From NCBI RefSeq assembly GCF_963583255.1, contig NC_084803.1, positions 14,767,428 through 14,831,427 on the forward strand: a DNA stretch of 64,000 nucleotides, written 5' to 3'. This document shows, in pieces, positions 34,195 to 44,802 of the stretch (position 1 is its first letter; the number at the start of each line of letters is the position of its first letter). The position numbers and the translations under genes are program-made. The DNA is from Pyrus communis (taxonomy: Eukaryota > Streptophyta > Magnoliopsida > Rosales > Rosaceae). Below the pieces are notes generated by a model. It did no database searches. It had not been told where the DNA came from and saw only the letters and a list, made by a program, of their open reading frames with translations.

Positions 34195-34730
34195 GAGCAT
34201 CTTTAATGGAGTCCCTAAATAGGGATAACCACCATATAAAATAAGTATAAAACAAACATCAAGACAAAATGAATCTCCAACAGATCGGAAAGTGAGTCCC
34301 AAAAGTATAAGGACTCATCGGATGCATAGTGTATTTCCTCACATATAGGGACTGTATAGGGACAACCTTGAGTGAAAAACAGGGTCCACAATCTTGACTA
34401 TAGCTTTTAATGCTTTTAATTATTTATAAATGGTTAACATAAATAAAAAATGTGCACCTTGAGTGAAAAACGGTACCCATAATCTTGATTGAATATTTTT
34501 CTTTTAATGCTTTTAATTAATTAAAAAAAGGTTAACATAAGCAAAAAATATGCACCTAATCAAATTATCACGTAAAACAATAAAAACTTCAAATTTAGAG
34601 ATTCTATTATAAGGACTCTATAATTAGAGGCAATATTCTTTTAGAGACACAAAGATTCACTTTAAATCTTTAAATGAGTATTCAAAAGGAGTGTTGGGAG
34701 TCCCTAAATAGGGACTTCCATTGGATGCTC
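34195..34730. mobile_element. Tourist-like miniature element (536 bp, TAA target duplication)
   Basis: Left end GAGCATCTTTAATGG, right end complement of GAGCATCCAATGG; both continue into GTCCCTAAATAGGGA, itself a palindrome. TAA flanks both sides (34192-34194, 34731-34733). Non-coding. Confidence 0.8.
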
Positions 34731-34733
34731 TAA

Positions 34734-35159
34734 GTAATCTGCTTTTTTGTGTTAAAGTGTGAACAAGGCTGTGTATTAAGATACACTCTTTTGTACTAAA
34801 GGAAAATTAAAGTGTCAAAAGTATAACTTTGTTCATGGCCTTTTCCTGGTCACGAATCACCCTTTAAAGTTTGAACCAATTTACCTTTAAAATGTTTAAC
34901 TTGCAACCCAAATATATCTTTAAGAATTTACCAAAAAGGGAGGTAAATTCCATTGGTTTTTGGTCATCGGAAAAAAGAAAGTGGTAAGTAGATGAATGAA
35001 TGAATGAGTGAAATGTGTTCTTGATTACAGAAAACATTTTTCCATTTTGGTTACAGTTGTCCATTTTCGCTATCATTATTTGACGTTACCAAGCACGTAA
35101 GAAAGTAGATGAAAAGAAAATGACTTTGCAACTTGAATTAAGAAGTTTCTATACTAATA
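34734..35159. other. Intergenic
   Basis: AT-rich, with a (GAAT)n tract near 34993-35008. No supported gene. Confidence 0.35.
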
Positions 35160-35169
35160 GTTGGGAATG

Positions 35170-35366
35170 GATCATGATCCTCTTTTAATCTAAGGATGAG
35201 GATCCTTATGACCAAGGGATATGGGTTGTTGGATGAAAATCCAACAGTTATAATTATTATAACTTTAAAAGGACCCCCTGTTTGTAGCCGTTGGATTTTC
35301 ATCCAACGGCCCACATCCCTTGATCATGGGGATCTTCATCCTTAGATTAGGAGATGATCCTGTTCC
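35170..35366. mobile_element. Miniature inverted-repeat element with 10-bp flanking repeats
   Basis: Both flanks are GTTGGGAATG (35160-35169 and 35367-35376). The inside pairs as TAATCTAAGGATGAGGATCC against its complement at the right, and CCGTTGGATTTTCATCCAACGG forms a central palindrome. Same style as 27820-28017. Confidence 0.65.
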
Positions 35367-35957
35367 GTTGGGAATGACTTTTAAAAATGGCACTTGTCAA
35401 TTAGATTTCCCATGGGAAAGGCTATGGCCTGTTGAAGGGTAATTAAGACTACCAAACTTATATTGGTACAAGTCAAGTCACCTTTCCGTAACGATCCTTC
35501 AAACCTACTAAACTAAACTAAACCAACTTGGAAATTGCAAACAAAACCCCACTACTTGTGTTAGCACAAAAGTTGCAATCTCTATATAACAAGTTACAAC
35601 AAGTGTCTCTCTTCTTCAAAATACTAGACTCCTATAATAGAATCAAGTAGAAAATTGTGATTAAGACTAATCATCATTTTAAGCAACACTTTCATAGAGC
35701 ACAAGAATGCACCAACCGCAGATTTTCGCTTGTTTTTTCCTCTTGGGTGCCATGTGACCACATTTTCTATTATTTTAAGAAGCACCATGGTTTAAAATAA
35801 TGGGATGTATTGCAAGTGATGGATTGCCTTAATAGTAGGGTATTCTTCTCCAACTCAATGTACCATGGATTCAATTCCTCTCCTTGTTTTTAGTATAAAT
35901 TAGTGTAGAATTGCTTGTATAAAAAAAAACTTAATAATGGTAGTTTTTTTTTTTTTG

Positions 35958-36099
35958 AGTAATACTAGGGAGACCAAATTTTTTAAATGAAATGATGTGT
36001 CACCAATAAGAAACAAATATGTTAATCCACATTTAATTAATAATCCAATCATCTACAACCACATCATTTAGTTTGCAAATTTGGTCTCCCTAGCATTAC
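35958..36099. mobile_element. Short inverted-repeat element (142 bp)
   Basis: Starts GTAATACTAGGGAGACC and ends with the complement of GTAATGCTAGGGAGACC. It sits between T tracts, which hides any target duplication. A SINE in reverse orientation follows directly. Confidence 0.65.
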
Positions 36100-36100
36100 T

Positions 36101-36257
36101 TTTTTTTTTTGAACAAACGATATTATCTACATTAGAGATAGGAGAGTGGGCTAAGCTAGTGATTAATGTAGTTCAAATTCATATTTGGCAAAAATCGAAT
36201 ATAAGACCTCTCACTTACAAGTGAAGAGAAATATCACTAGACTGTAATACTAAATGA
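36101..36257 (-). mobile_element. SINE copy, reverse orientation
   Basis: The T tract at 36101-36110 is the poly(A) tail of the minus-strand element; then GAACAAACGATATTATCTAC, the box-B-like part at 36190-36210 and the TAGTATTACAGTCTAGTGA start follow. Same family as 18754-18934. Confidence 0.6.
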
Positions 36258-36411
36258 TTAATGAAAGATATTAACCCAACAAGTAAAATGATGGGATGTC
36301 ACATTGAGAAAAACCTACCGACGATTATTCATTATTTCACTCTTTTTAACTATTAATGGGATGAAAGAATTTCAAGTTTGAAATATTTTTCTACATTAAA
36401 AAGAAAAGGTG

Positions 36412-36775
36412 TTTTTAGCCAAAATGATCCATGAGATTTGTATAACTCATCACTTTGGTCTCTGAGATTTGAAATCAATATAAGTGGTCCTTGAGTTTGT
36501 ACACCATCAATCATTTTGGTTATTCCATAAAAAAATTATATTAAATAAGGACCAAAATGATAAAAACACCCTGAATTTAATAAACAACAGGCCAAATGAT
36601 TTAACAAAAAATTGAGGGTATTTTTGTTATTTTAGCCTTATTTAATGGAGATTTTTCATGGAATGACCAAAATGATTAATGGTGGATAAACTCAGGAACT
36701 ACTTCTATTTATTTCAAATATCAGGGACCAAAGTGAGGAGTTATGCAAATCTCAGGAATCATTTTAGCTAAAAAG
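36412..36775. mobile_element. Inverted-repeat element (about 364 bp)
   Basis: Left arm TTTTTAGCCAAAATGAT and right arm complement of TTTTTAGCTAAAATGAT, with similarity going on through CACTTTGGTC and TTTGAAAT, about 60 bp. Flanks both contain AAAAGAA, but a clean duplication is not certain. Non-coding, Mutator-like in style. Confidence 0.6.
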
Positions 36776-36779
36776 CCAA

Positions 36780-37720
36780 AAGAAGATAACACTGAATTAA
36801 GAGCTATGAGACGTCTAATTGTATGTGTAGAGAAATTTTTCAACGTGCTGAAAACATGAGTTAGTACATCAAATGTCATAATACAATTACTTAGATTTTT
36901 TTTCTTCAAGTTTTCAATCAATTATATTATTACACTTGATATACCGAATCGTATTCCTATATACTAAAAAAATCTCTGACACAATATTTTGACTGTGGTC
37001 AACTGCATTAAATATTTCCAAATCATAAAAATGTTGACTTTTTGTAAACTGCAAAAGAGAGGAAAATCATGAACATTAGAGCTCGATGCATGCATTTTAT
37101 TTTAGTCAAGAAATCTTTTGACATGCTAATTAGTATGAATTTAGCCACTTAATTAGGCTGAATTTAGTCCTTTATTTGGTTAAATGCATCTTCTTTTTTT
37201 TTGTTTGTTAAATAATGCTATTCAGATCATAGTTCATAACTTCATGTAAATTATAAATGATCTAGGGGCTAGTGACAAAAGTGGATACGTATTTTTCCGA
37301 AGAGATAAGTTCCACTGTGGATAAGTGAACTCATATAATCAACATATGCAACCGTCTGCCAAGTTGGGCCATCTCTCACTCCTTTTTGGCAGTGAAATGA
37401 CATTATTTTCTTTTCTTTTTGAAGTTCAGTTTGGGGGTCTTATCTTCAATGACAATCTCACTTTCAGCAGCATTTGCACATGGGAGGCACATTGTCTGTC
37501 ATCCTGTTTAGTTGCCTTTTTTATCCTATTTTATTTGTGTAGTCACAATTAAGATACATTAATATTTTATATTCTTATTATTTTTTGTCTTATTATCTTT
37601 ATAAAAAAATCAATATAAAATGTTGACGTGGCTTAACCGTGACCACACAAAATAGAAGGAATGTGAAGGGTACCCAAACAAGAGGGTAGACAATCAGCCT
37701 CCTTTGCACATGTGTTGCAC
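36780..37720. other. Intergenic
   Basis: AT-rich, with no gene or repeat that I can support. Confidence 0.35.
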
Positions 37721-37737
37721 CCATCACTAATTTTCTA

Positions 37738-37885
37738 GGGGTGTGATATCCACACATCCCATTTTACTTCTCACACACCTTTTTAATTTTCGGCCTTCAA
37801 ATCGGATGAATTAAAAAAGATCAACGAACATAAATTATTAAGGGGTGTGTGAGAAGTAAAATAGGGTTTGTTGATAGCACATCCC
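37738..37885. mobile_element. 148-bp miniature element, copy 1
   Basis: Ends GGGGTGTGATATCCACACA and a right end with CACATCCC. Flanked by ATTTTCTA on both sides (37730-37737, 37886-37893). The arms contain TTTTACTTCTCACACACC and its complement. Same length as the copy at 38160. Confidence 0.8.
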
Positions 37886-38159
37886 ATTTTCTAATGCCAA
37901 TAGGCAATAGCATCAGAAAAAGATATTAGAACACACGAAGATGATTTCCGCTCATCCATGTTTATTTTTATATTTTGATATCCTTTGATTTCTTTAATTC
38001 GAAGATAAAAAAAATGAATGGGATATATAATGTAGAGGAAGAAAATGCAAAAGTATTTAAATTTAGTAGTTGACATAGTTATGTAAGTTAATTGTATGAT
38101 GAGTAACCTATCCTGTCTTTAAATTTGGTAGTTGATATAGTTATGTAAGTTAATTGCAA

Positions 38160-38307
38160 GGGGTGTGATATCCACACACCCATTTTTACTTCTCCCACAC
38201 ATTTTTGGTTTTCGGTCATTGGATCAAATGAATTGAAGAATATCAACGGACATAAATTAAAAAGGGGTGTGTGAGAAGTAAAAAGAGATGTGTGGATAGC
38301 ACACCCC
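38160..38307. mobile_element. 148-bp miniature element, copy 2
   Basis: Starts GGGGTGTGATATCCACACA and ends CACACCCC, flanked by the 9-bp TAATTGCAA (38151-38159, 38308-38316). The different target duplication shows it arrived independently of copy 1, 275 bp away. Just upstream, AGTTGAYATAGTTATGTAAG occurs twice (about 38070 and 38131), a small direct repeat. Confidence 0.8.
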
Positions 38308-38440
38308 TAATTGCAAAGTGTTTCTTTAGAAAAAGAATAGACTCTTCAAGCTTTTCACTTGACTGGTAACGTGAGAAAGATAGGTTCGTAATAGGGCAGG
38401 TTTCATGGTAGAAATGAGATATTAATCGAGGACAAAATGT

Positions 38441-38684
38441 AGGTTTGGATCATAAATGGCACGAAATGGTTGATACGAACCCAACACATTCATGTCATCG
38501 ATGTAACTAAAAACCAAAATGCAATCAAAACGAACTAAAATCAATTTGATGTGTTGGGTGAAAAAGGGGAAGTCGGTTAACGCAAGGGCAGTTTTTGAGT
38601 TGGGTTTAGAGTTTAGACATTGCACTGCAAACATTACCCATTTGAACAATTTTATGTGTTGGGTGTAAAAGGGAAGGTGGGTAA
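38441..38684 (+). repeat. Direct repeat, copy 1 (second at 39391-39624)
   Basis: Shares with 39391-39624 the ordered blocks GTTTGG-TCAT-TATGG-ACGA, TCATGTCAT-GATGTAA-T, GTGTTGGGTGAAAA-GGGGAAGT, GGGCAGTTT and GTTGGGTG-AAAAGGGA. Both copies have short frames but no conserved product, so this is an old duplication of non-coding sequence. Confidence 0.55.
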
Positions 38685-39390
38685 GGCAACGCCCGACTCA
38701 AATCTTGCCTTGCGTACAAAGGTAATGCAGTTACACGCAACGTGTCTAACTGCTTGCATAAAACACCATCTGACTCCCCGACCTCTACTGCTCTTTTTAT
38801 GGTTGGAGTTGGGACTTGGTGGCACTCGAGTGGTTCGCAATCAATTATAAGAGGAGAGGGAGGTCGGGAAATCAAATCCAAATTACTATACTTGCGCTTC
38901 CATCAAGGGCATGCATGCCATACAACAAGAGACAATTTTACCACAATAGGCAATTAAAATGCAAGGCCTGATTGACCAACTCATGGCTTACATGCATGCT
39001 GCTTGTTGATTTTGTACTCTCTTTCGATCAACCTTACCGATCGGTAATTATCGTGTTTCATGGAAAACTTGAAGGTGAATTAGTGAAGTCCTAAATTTCA
39101 GCTCTATTTTAATTACTATCAAATTAATCTATCTTTGTGGGTTGTTTGTATCTCTCTTTCACTACTTTTTCTGTTGTCCAAATCATATCCATATATATAT
39201 ATGTTTTCTTTTTTGTCTTAGAAATTGAGTCGTGATCTAAAAGTTTTCTTCAGCTAGAAGGTTCCATGCGTGCCTTTTATTTGGATCGAACATGCCTAAT
39301 TATTAAGGAAAGATAAATATGAAACTAACAAGGCGCCTGTAATTCATGCCGTTTCTTTGTTTTATGACACTCAATATTCTTGTGTTATGT

Positions 39391-39624
39391 GTAAGTTTGG
39401 TTCATTTATGGAACGACAGGGTAGATACGAGCTCGACACGGTCATCATGTCATTGATGTAATTGAAAACCAGATGCCAAACGGAGCTAACTAAACAATTT
39501 GATATGTTGGGTGAAAAGGGGAAGTTGAGTAAAAGGGCAGTTTAAGAGTTGGGTTTAGGGAATAGTGTGACATAGCAATGCAATCCAAACCAATTGTTCT
39601 GTTGGGTGCAAAAGGGAGGATGCC
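39391..39624 (+). repeat. Direct repeat, copy 2
   Basis: Counterpart of 38441-38684, about 950 bp downstream. The stretch between them (38690-39390) contains no supported gene. Confidence 0.55.
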
Positions 39625-39629
39625 AAACT

Positions 39630-40105
39630 TCGAATCTATACAGTAAGCGTTTTACACCTTTTAGTATGTTTTGGTACATCTTATAAACCGGAGTGTACTA
39701 GAATTTTCGCATGACCAAAAGATAGTTTTGAACTTGATCAAGTAATCTTTTTCTTCATGTGGTCCACTCCACCTAGAGTCGTTATCTCAATACTCCAAGG
39801 TTTTCCACAACACATACAAAGAATAAGGGCCACAACCCCAAAAGAGACTTATGACAATCTCAACACTTTACTGAAATGATTGAGAGCATTTAGGAGCACA
39901 ATAGATATGAGGACAGCTACTCTTCTTATGTAAAGGTTATTTAGACTACTCGAAGAAAATCCTGGGATGGAATGCGCCCCTGGTATGCTATGTATGGATT
40001 ATATTATGGCCTGTGTGGGTTTTGAACATAAAAGATGATGGAGTTGACAAACATCTTTATAGGGTAGGTATTATAACTGTGTCAAAGTAACCTGTAAATT
40101 GCAGT

Positions 40106-40144
<39 letters not shown>

Positions 40145-41160
40145 AATATATTGTGTTTGTATTGAGAAAATCATAGATGTAATCGATCGTAGACAGTTTT
40201 CCGTAATTTCTTGGAACTTAAAACATTCCCACTATTTATTGAGACACATACTAGTTATTGTCGAGTGAGGTTTCACTTTCAATTGTTGAATAAGGTTTGA
40301 AGTTCGAATTCTCCATCGTATTAATACTAATATTATAAATAAATAAATAAAGCAAGCGTAATTAGGTTAAATTCCCATTCTTAATATTTTTTGAGTTCAC
40401 TGAGAAGGCGGTTAATTATAGTCCATTACAGTACAGAACACCATTAAAGCATGCATGCCTAAAGGACTGAACGGATTTTTACAAGAACATACTTGGCAAA
40501 TTTCCAACATGAATACACTGTATGTAAGTTACTCTCACATAATACATGTATTCAACTCTAATATTCATAAACTTGTTAATTTCAAGAAGTATAATTGGGT
40601 ATATAATTAGGGGTTTTAGTGATTATTTTTTTCAATATGTCCAGTCTACGATATATCGTGGCAAGGACCATAGCCATAATGGCAGGTATGCTGTCTTATT
40701 TTTGTATGTCTCCTTTCTAAATATTTTGATTTGATACGTCTTCTAACTTAACTTGAAGATAATTCTGTCAACTTTTTTATTTGAGATTTAAAAGTAAAAA
40801 AAAAAAAAAAAAAAAAAAGGAAATCCAAAATACTAATTAGGACCGACTATTGGGTTGACAAGGTGAGCAAATCCAAAATACGAATCTTCACATTTTTTTT
40901 CCTTGGTTGTTGGATTTACAGGGTGAGCAAATTCAAAATGGATCTTCACTTTTTTTCTGTGGCTGTTGGGTTAACAAGGTGAACTCTTCCCAATCTTTTT
41001 CTCCATGGTTGTCCTGCTATTTTCTCTGTAGTTTATTCTTGAGAAGTTGAGCAACGAAATACGAATCAGGTATGATATATATGTGTGTGTTTATTGAATT
41101 ATTTAGAATTTTTGGCTTCTTGTTTATATATAAAGTTGATTCTTATTTATTATATTTTTC
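39630..41160. other. Intergenic, upstream of the FAR1-like relic
   Basis: AT-rich. Two imperfect repeats with AGGTGAGCAAATCCAAAATA / AGGGTGAGCAAATTCAAAAT lie near 40860 and 40920, probably the untranslated leader of the former FAR1-like gene. No other gene supported. Confidence 0.35.
40108..40142 (+). repeat. (GA)n microsatellite
   Basis: About 17 GA units in a spacer with no gene. Confidence 0.85.
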
Positions 41161-41207
41161 ATTTTTCCTTAAGGACATAGACGGAGAAAATAATCCCGGT
41201 CAAGTCA

Positions 41208-41746
41208 ATGGAACAAAAGCATATGGAAAAGGCAAATATGAATTATGAAATGTGTATTGACTTAAATCCTGTGATAGACTTTGGAAATAATGAAACATTA
41301 GATATGGAAAAAACTGATGTCCGAAAAGAATTAGTTCAAGTAATAGGCATGGATTTTGAGTCAGAGAATATGCCCTTGAATTTTACAATGCATATGATTA
41401 TACCATTAGCTTTAGTGTTCGAAAAAAGTAAAGCTCGTAAAAATAAGCGTGGCAAGAGAGAGACTTTTTGTTTGCTCTTTTGAAGGGCATTGTCAAAAGA
41501 ATAAACGTGATCCCAATGTTGAATCTCTTTAAGCTGAAATAAAATTTGGATGTCTAGGAATGATGCAAATCAGTTGTAGTCAATCGGGAGAGAACTATAA
41601 AGTTTTTCAGTTTATTTCTGAGCATACCCGTCAAACATCAAGTCCTAGTAAGACCCCTTTTTTAAGTCGCATAGCAACACGTCTTTTGTACAAAAAGGGG
41701 GACCTGGAGCCGTCGATATTACCTTTTCACTCTAATATCAAGGGTT
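41208..41746 (+). pseudogene. FAR1/FHY3-family relic (N-terminal part)
   Basis: From the ATG at 41208 a frame runs through CIDLNPVIDFGNNET and ELVQVIGMDFESEN, the usual lead-in to the FAR1 DNA-binding domain. The domain then needs three frames. One (around 41370-41415) gives ALEFYNAYDYTISFSVRK, the next gives SKARKNKRG, and from 41475 a third gives VCSFEGHCQKNKRDPNVESL, a stop (TAA), and FGCLGMMQISCSQSGENYK. FAR1/FHY3 proteins are light-signalling transcription factors derived from Mutator-like transposases. Their MULE and SWIM domains are absent here, so this is a truncated, multiply frameshifted copy. Confidence 0.65.
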
Positions 41747-41816
41747 AATATCCTGATATTTGCATGAAAATATAAGCGTATTTACAGATAATTAATCACC
41801 TTTAGGTCGAATAAAA

Positions 41817-42025
41817 GGAAGGGGATCCTTTCCGAATTCACTTTGTGGGGGATCCCTAGCCGTTAATTGTACATTATAGGGCCAGTTTTCGTCAGATACT
41901 ATTTATATTTAATTTTAAATAAAAAAAAATCAAATGATTTCTAACCGCATAATGAATGATGAATAATTAAAATGCAGAGATTCCTAGGATCCCCACAAAG
42001 TGGATCCGGATGGGATCCAGTTCCC
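41817..42025. mobile_element. Miniature inverted-repeat element
   Basis: Left GGAAGGGGATCCTTTCCG, right GGATGGGATCCAGTTCCC; inside, CACTTTGTGGGGGATCC pairs with GGATCCCCACAAAGTG. Both flanks hold AATAAAA, but the duplication is not exact. Related to the element at 54814-55014. Confidence 0.6.
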
Positions 42026-42461
42026 AAATAAAAAAGTGTTGTCAGTAACTTTTGAGTAAAACTCTCCAATTAAAATCGGAGTAGGATTTTCTCCCCTCTT
42101 TTTTTCCCTACCCTTCCCTCCCTTCCTATTTGAACAGTCATGGTTAAGCCACGTTAACATCTTATATTAATTTTTTGGGTAAAGTATAAAAAACTACCTT
42201 AACTATTGGGGTCACGACAGTTTCATACCTCATCTTTTAAAATTGACAATGTCATACCGCATCTTACGAATTTGTGACAATGTCATACCTCCGTCAATTT
42301 TTCTGTTAGTTTTTCTGTTAAATGTTGACGTGGCAAAAGACGGGGACCACTTTCTATTAAAAAATTAATAAAATATTATCAAAAACAAAAAAAAAATTTA
42401 ATATTTTTTAAATATTAAAATAATAAATAAAAGTAAAATTAAAAAAAAAAGAAAAAAAAAA

Positions 42462-43859
42462 GGGTAAAGTACAAAAAACTACCTCAATTATTGGGGTCAC
42501 GACAATTTCATACCTCATCTTTTAAAATTGAAAATGTCATACCGCATCTTATGAATTTACGACAATGTCATACCTCCGTCAATTTTTCTGTTAAGTGCTG
42601 ACGTGGCTTGATTCGTGACCTAATTTCTATTAAAAAATTATTAAAAACTAAAAAACAATTATTTAATATTTTTTAAATATTAAAATAATAATAATAAAAA
42701 GCAGAAAAAAATAAAAAATAAAAACCCCTCATTTCGTCCCTCCCCTCCCCCTCCTCCCTCCTCTCTCCTCTCCCCATCTTCATCTTCTTCCCCCACCTGC
42801 AAATCCCAAAAAAAAAAAAAAAAATCCAATTTGTCTTCCCCCCACACCCACACTCTTCTCCCTCGTGCAACCCAGAAAAAAAAAAAAAACCTAGATCCCG
42901 TCGGTGGGAAGATGGGTGCGCAGAGAAGGTAGAGGATGGGTGCGGAAGAGGATGTGGAAAATTGATGAAAGTGGTGAATTTAGGATTTGATGGGTTTTCA
43001 AATTTTTATTTTTTTTTCCTTCTTTTTTTCCTCTTCTTCTTCTTCCTCCTTCTTTTTCCGCAGGGGAGTTGATGGTTCTTTTTTTAAAAAAAAAAAAAAT
43101 TCCTTCCTCCTTTTTTTCCTCTTCTTCTTCTTCCTCCTTTTTCCGCAGGGGAGTTGATGGTTTTTTTTTTAAAAAAAAAAATTTCCTTCCTCCTTTTTTT
43201 CCTCTTCTTCTTCTTCCTCCTTCTCCTTCTTCTTCTCCTTCTTCTTCTTCTTCTTCTTCCTCCTTCTCCTTCTCCTTCTTCTTCTTCTTCTTCCGCAGAG
43301 GGGATGTTGATGGGTTTTCAATTTTTTTTTATTTTTTCTTCCTCTTCTTCTTCCTCCTCCTTTTCTTCCTCTTCTTTTTCTTCCTCCTTCTCCTTCTCCC
43401 TTTTTCTTCTTCCGCGCCGACAGGGGGGATTTTTTTTTTTTCCTTCCTCCTTTTTTTCCTCTTCTTCTTCTTCTTCCTCCTCCTCCTCCTCCTTCTCCTT
43501 CTTGTTCTTCTGCAGGGGGTTGTTGGGTTTTCAAATTTTTTTTATTTTTTTGGGTTTGCAGGTGGGGGGAAGAAAATGAAGATGGGGAGAAGAGAGAGGA
43601 GGGGGAGGGGGAGGGGAGGGACAAACTGATGGTTTTTTTTTTCTCTGCTTTTTATTATTATTTTAATATTTAAAAAATATTAAATAATTGTTTTTTAGTA
43701 TGTCCCGAATCAAGTCACGTCAGCACTTAACAGAAAAATTGACAGATGTATGACATTGTCACAAATTTGTAAGATGCGGTATGACATTGTCAATTTTAAA
43801 AGATGAGGTATGAAACTGTTGTGACCCCAATAGTTGAGGTAGTTTTTTGTACTTTACCC
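42462..43859. mobile_element. Inner inverted-repeat element of the same family (1398 bp)
   Basis: Begins GGGTAAAGTACAAAAAACTA and ends with its complement. Both arms run about 350 bp and include the GACAATGTCATAC segments and even the block CATCTTCATCTTCTTCCCCC, which returns reversed at 43570-43590. The centre is expanded pyrimidine sequence. Surrounding A/T tracts hide the target duplication. Confidence 0.75.
43000..43545 (+). repeat. TTC/CTT-rich expanded tract with an ~85-bp tandem unit
   Basis: Low-complexity pyrimidine sequence in which CCGCAGGGGAGTTGATGG recurs at about 43060 and 43145, with related TTCCGCAGAGGGG and TGCAGGGGG variants further on. Long frames on both strands (poly-S/F/L or poly-K/R/G) are artefacts of the triplet repeat. 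Confidence 0.85.
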
Positions 43860-44049
43860 TTTATTTTTAATTTTACTTTTATTTATTATTTTAATATTTA
43901 AAAAATATTAAATATTTTTTTTAGTTTTTAATAATATTTTATTAATTTTTTAATAGAAAGTGGTCCCTGTCTCTTGCCACGTCAGCATTTAACAGAATCC
44001 TAGTCGGTTAAAATCACACTCTAATTCAATTGACAAGCACATCTACAAC

Positions 44050-44794
44050 TAGGGGTGGTTCGGTATGGGATACCATACCGAAACTAGTATCCTGAATCCT
44101 AAACCAAAATTTTTTGGGACGGGAATTTGAAGACCAATCCCAAACCAAATTTTCGGGAATCTCAAATTTCGGGAATCCCGAAATATTTTCGGGATTTTGG
44201 GACAAATCGGGAATCCCAAATTGAAATATGAAATTATGAATTGTTCTTCAAATATATAATTCAAGAACACATTCATGAACTACGAATTTCATTTCATTCA
44301 CACTACCATTTAATTGAACACTGGCATGCCTGACTGTTTTTATCATAGTCAAAACTCAAATTAATTAAACTCTTTTTGCAATCTGTTGAGAGACAAAAGA
44401 ATAAAGTCTTCTGAAATCATCAGTCATGGCAACAGCAATAATAAAATCCACATGAATATCAAACAAAACATGAAAAATATGCAAGGTGTAGGGCATTCCA
44501 AGTTGCAGAGCATGAATTAGAAACTACTAGCATCAATTATAAAAGAATAATATATATATGTATAAATATATATATGTATAAATATATATATAATAATTAA
44601 CATTATATATTTTCGGTTCGGTATGGGATTCCCGAAATATTGAGAAGCCAATCCCGAATCCCATACCGAAATTTTGGGATTGGTTTGGGATAGCATCCCG
44701 AAAATTTCGGGAATTTCGGTTTGGGAAATTTTTGGTTTGGGATCGGGATTTTTTCGGTTCGGTTCGGGATTTTTGGGAATTTTTTCCACCCCTA
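44050..44794. mobile_element. hAT-type non-autonomous element (745 bp)
   Basis: Ends TAGGGGTGG and CCACCCCTA, flanked by the 8-bp TCTACAAC on both sides (44042-44049, 44795-44802). Terminal and duplication forms are those of hAT elements. Subterminal regions are filled with GGGATT/AATCCC, TTCGGGA and GGTTCGG repeats in both directions, probable transposase-binding sites. A (TA)-rich stretch lies at 44550-44610. No transposase. Confidence 0.85.
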
Positions 44795-44802
44795 TCTACA
44801 AC

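Larger units (their letters stand above)
42177..43997. mobile_element. Outer Mutator-like inverted-repeat element, right end lost
   Basis: The left arm starts GGGTAAAGTATAAAAAACTA and continues through GTTAAATGTTGACGTGGC. The right arm mirrors only the inner part, ending GCCACGTCAGCATTTAACAGA at about 43997, after which the expected terminal 130 bp are missing. Inside sits a second complete element of the same family (42462-43859). The combined structure is a hairpin of nearly 1.8 kb. Confidence 0.65.

Noticed and set aside
43069..43629. Long frames on both strands (up to 186 codons)
   Set aside because: They are made almost only of S/F/L or K/R/G/E from TTC-type triplet repeats inside the nested hairpin element.
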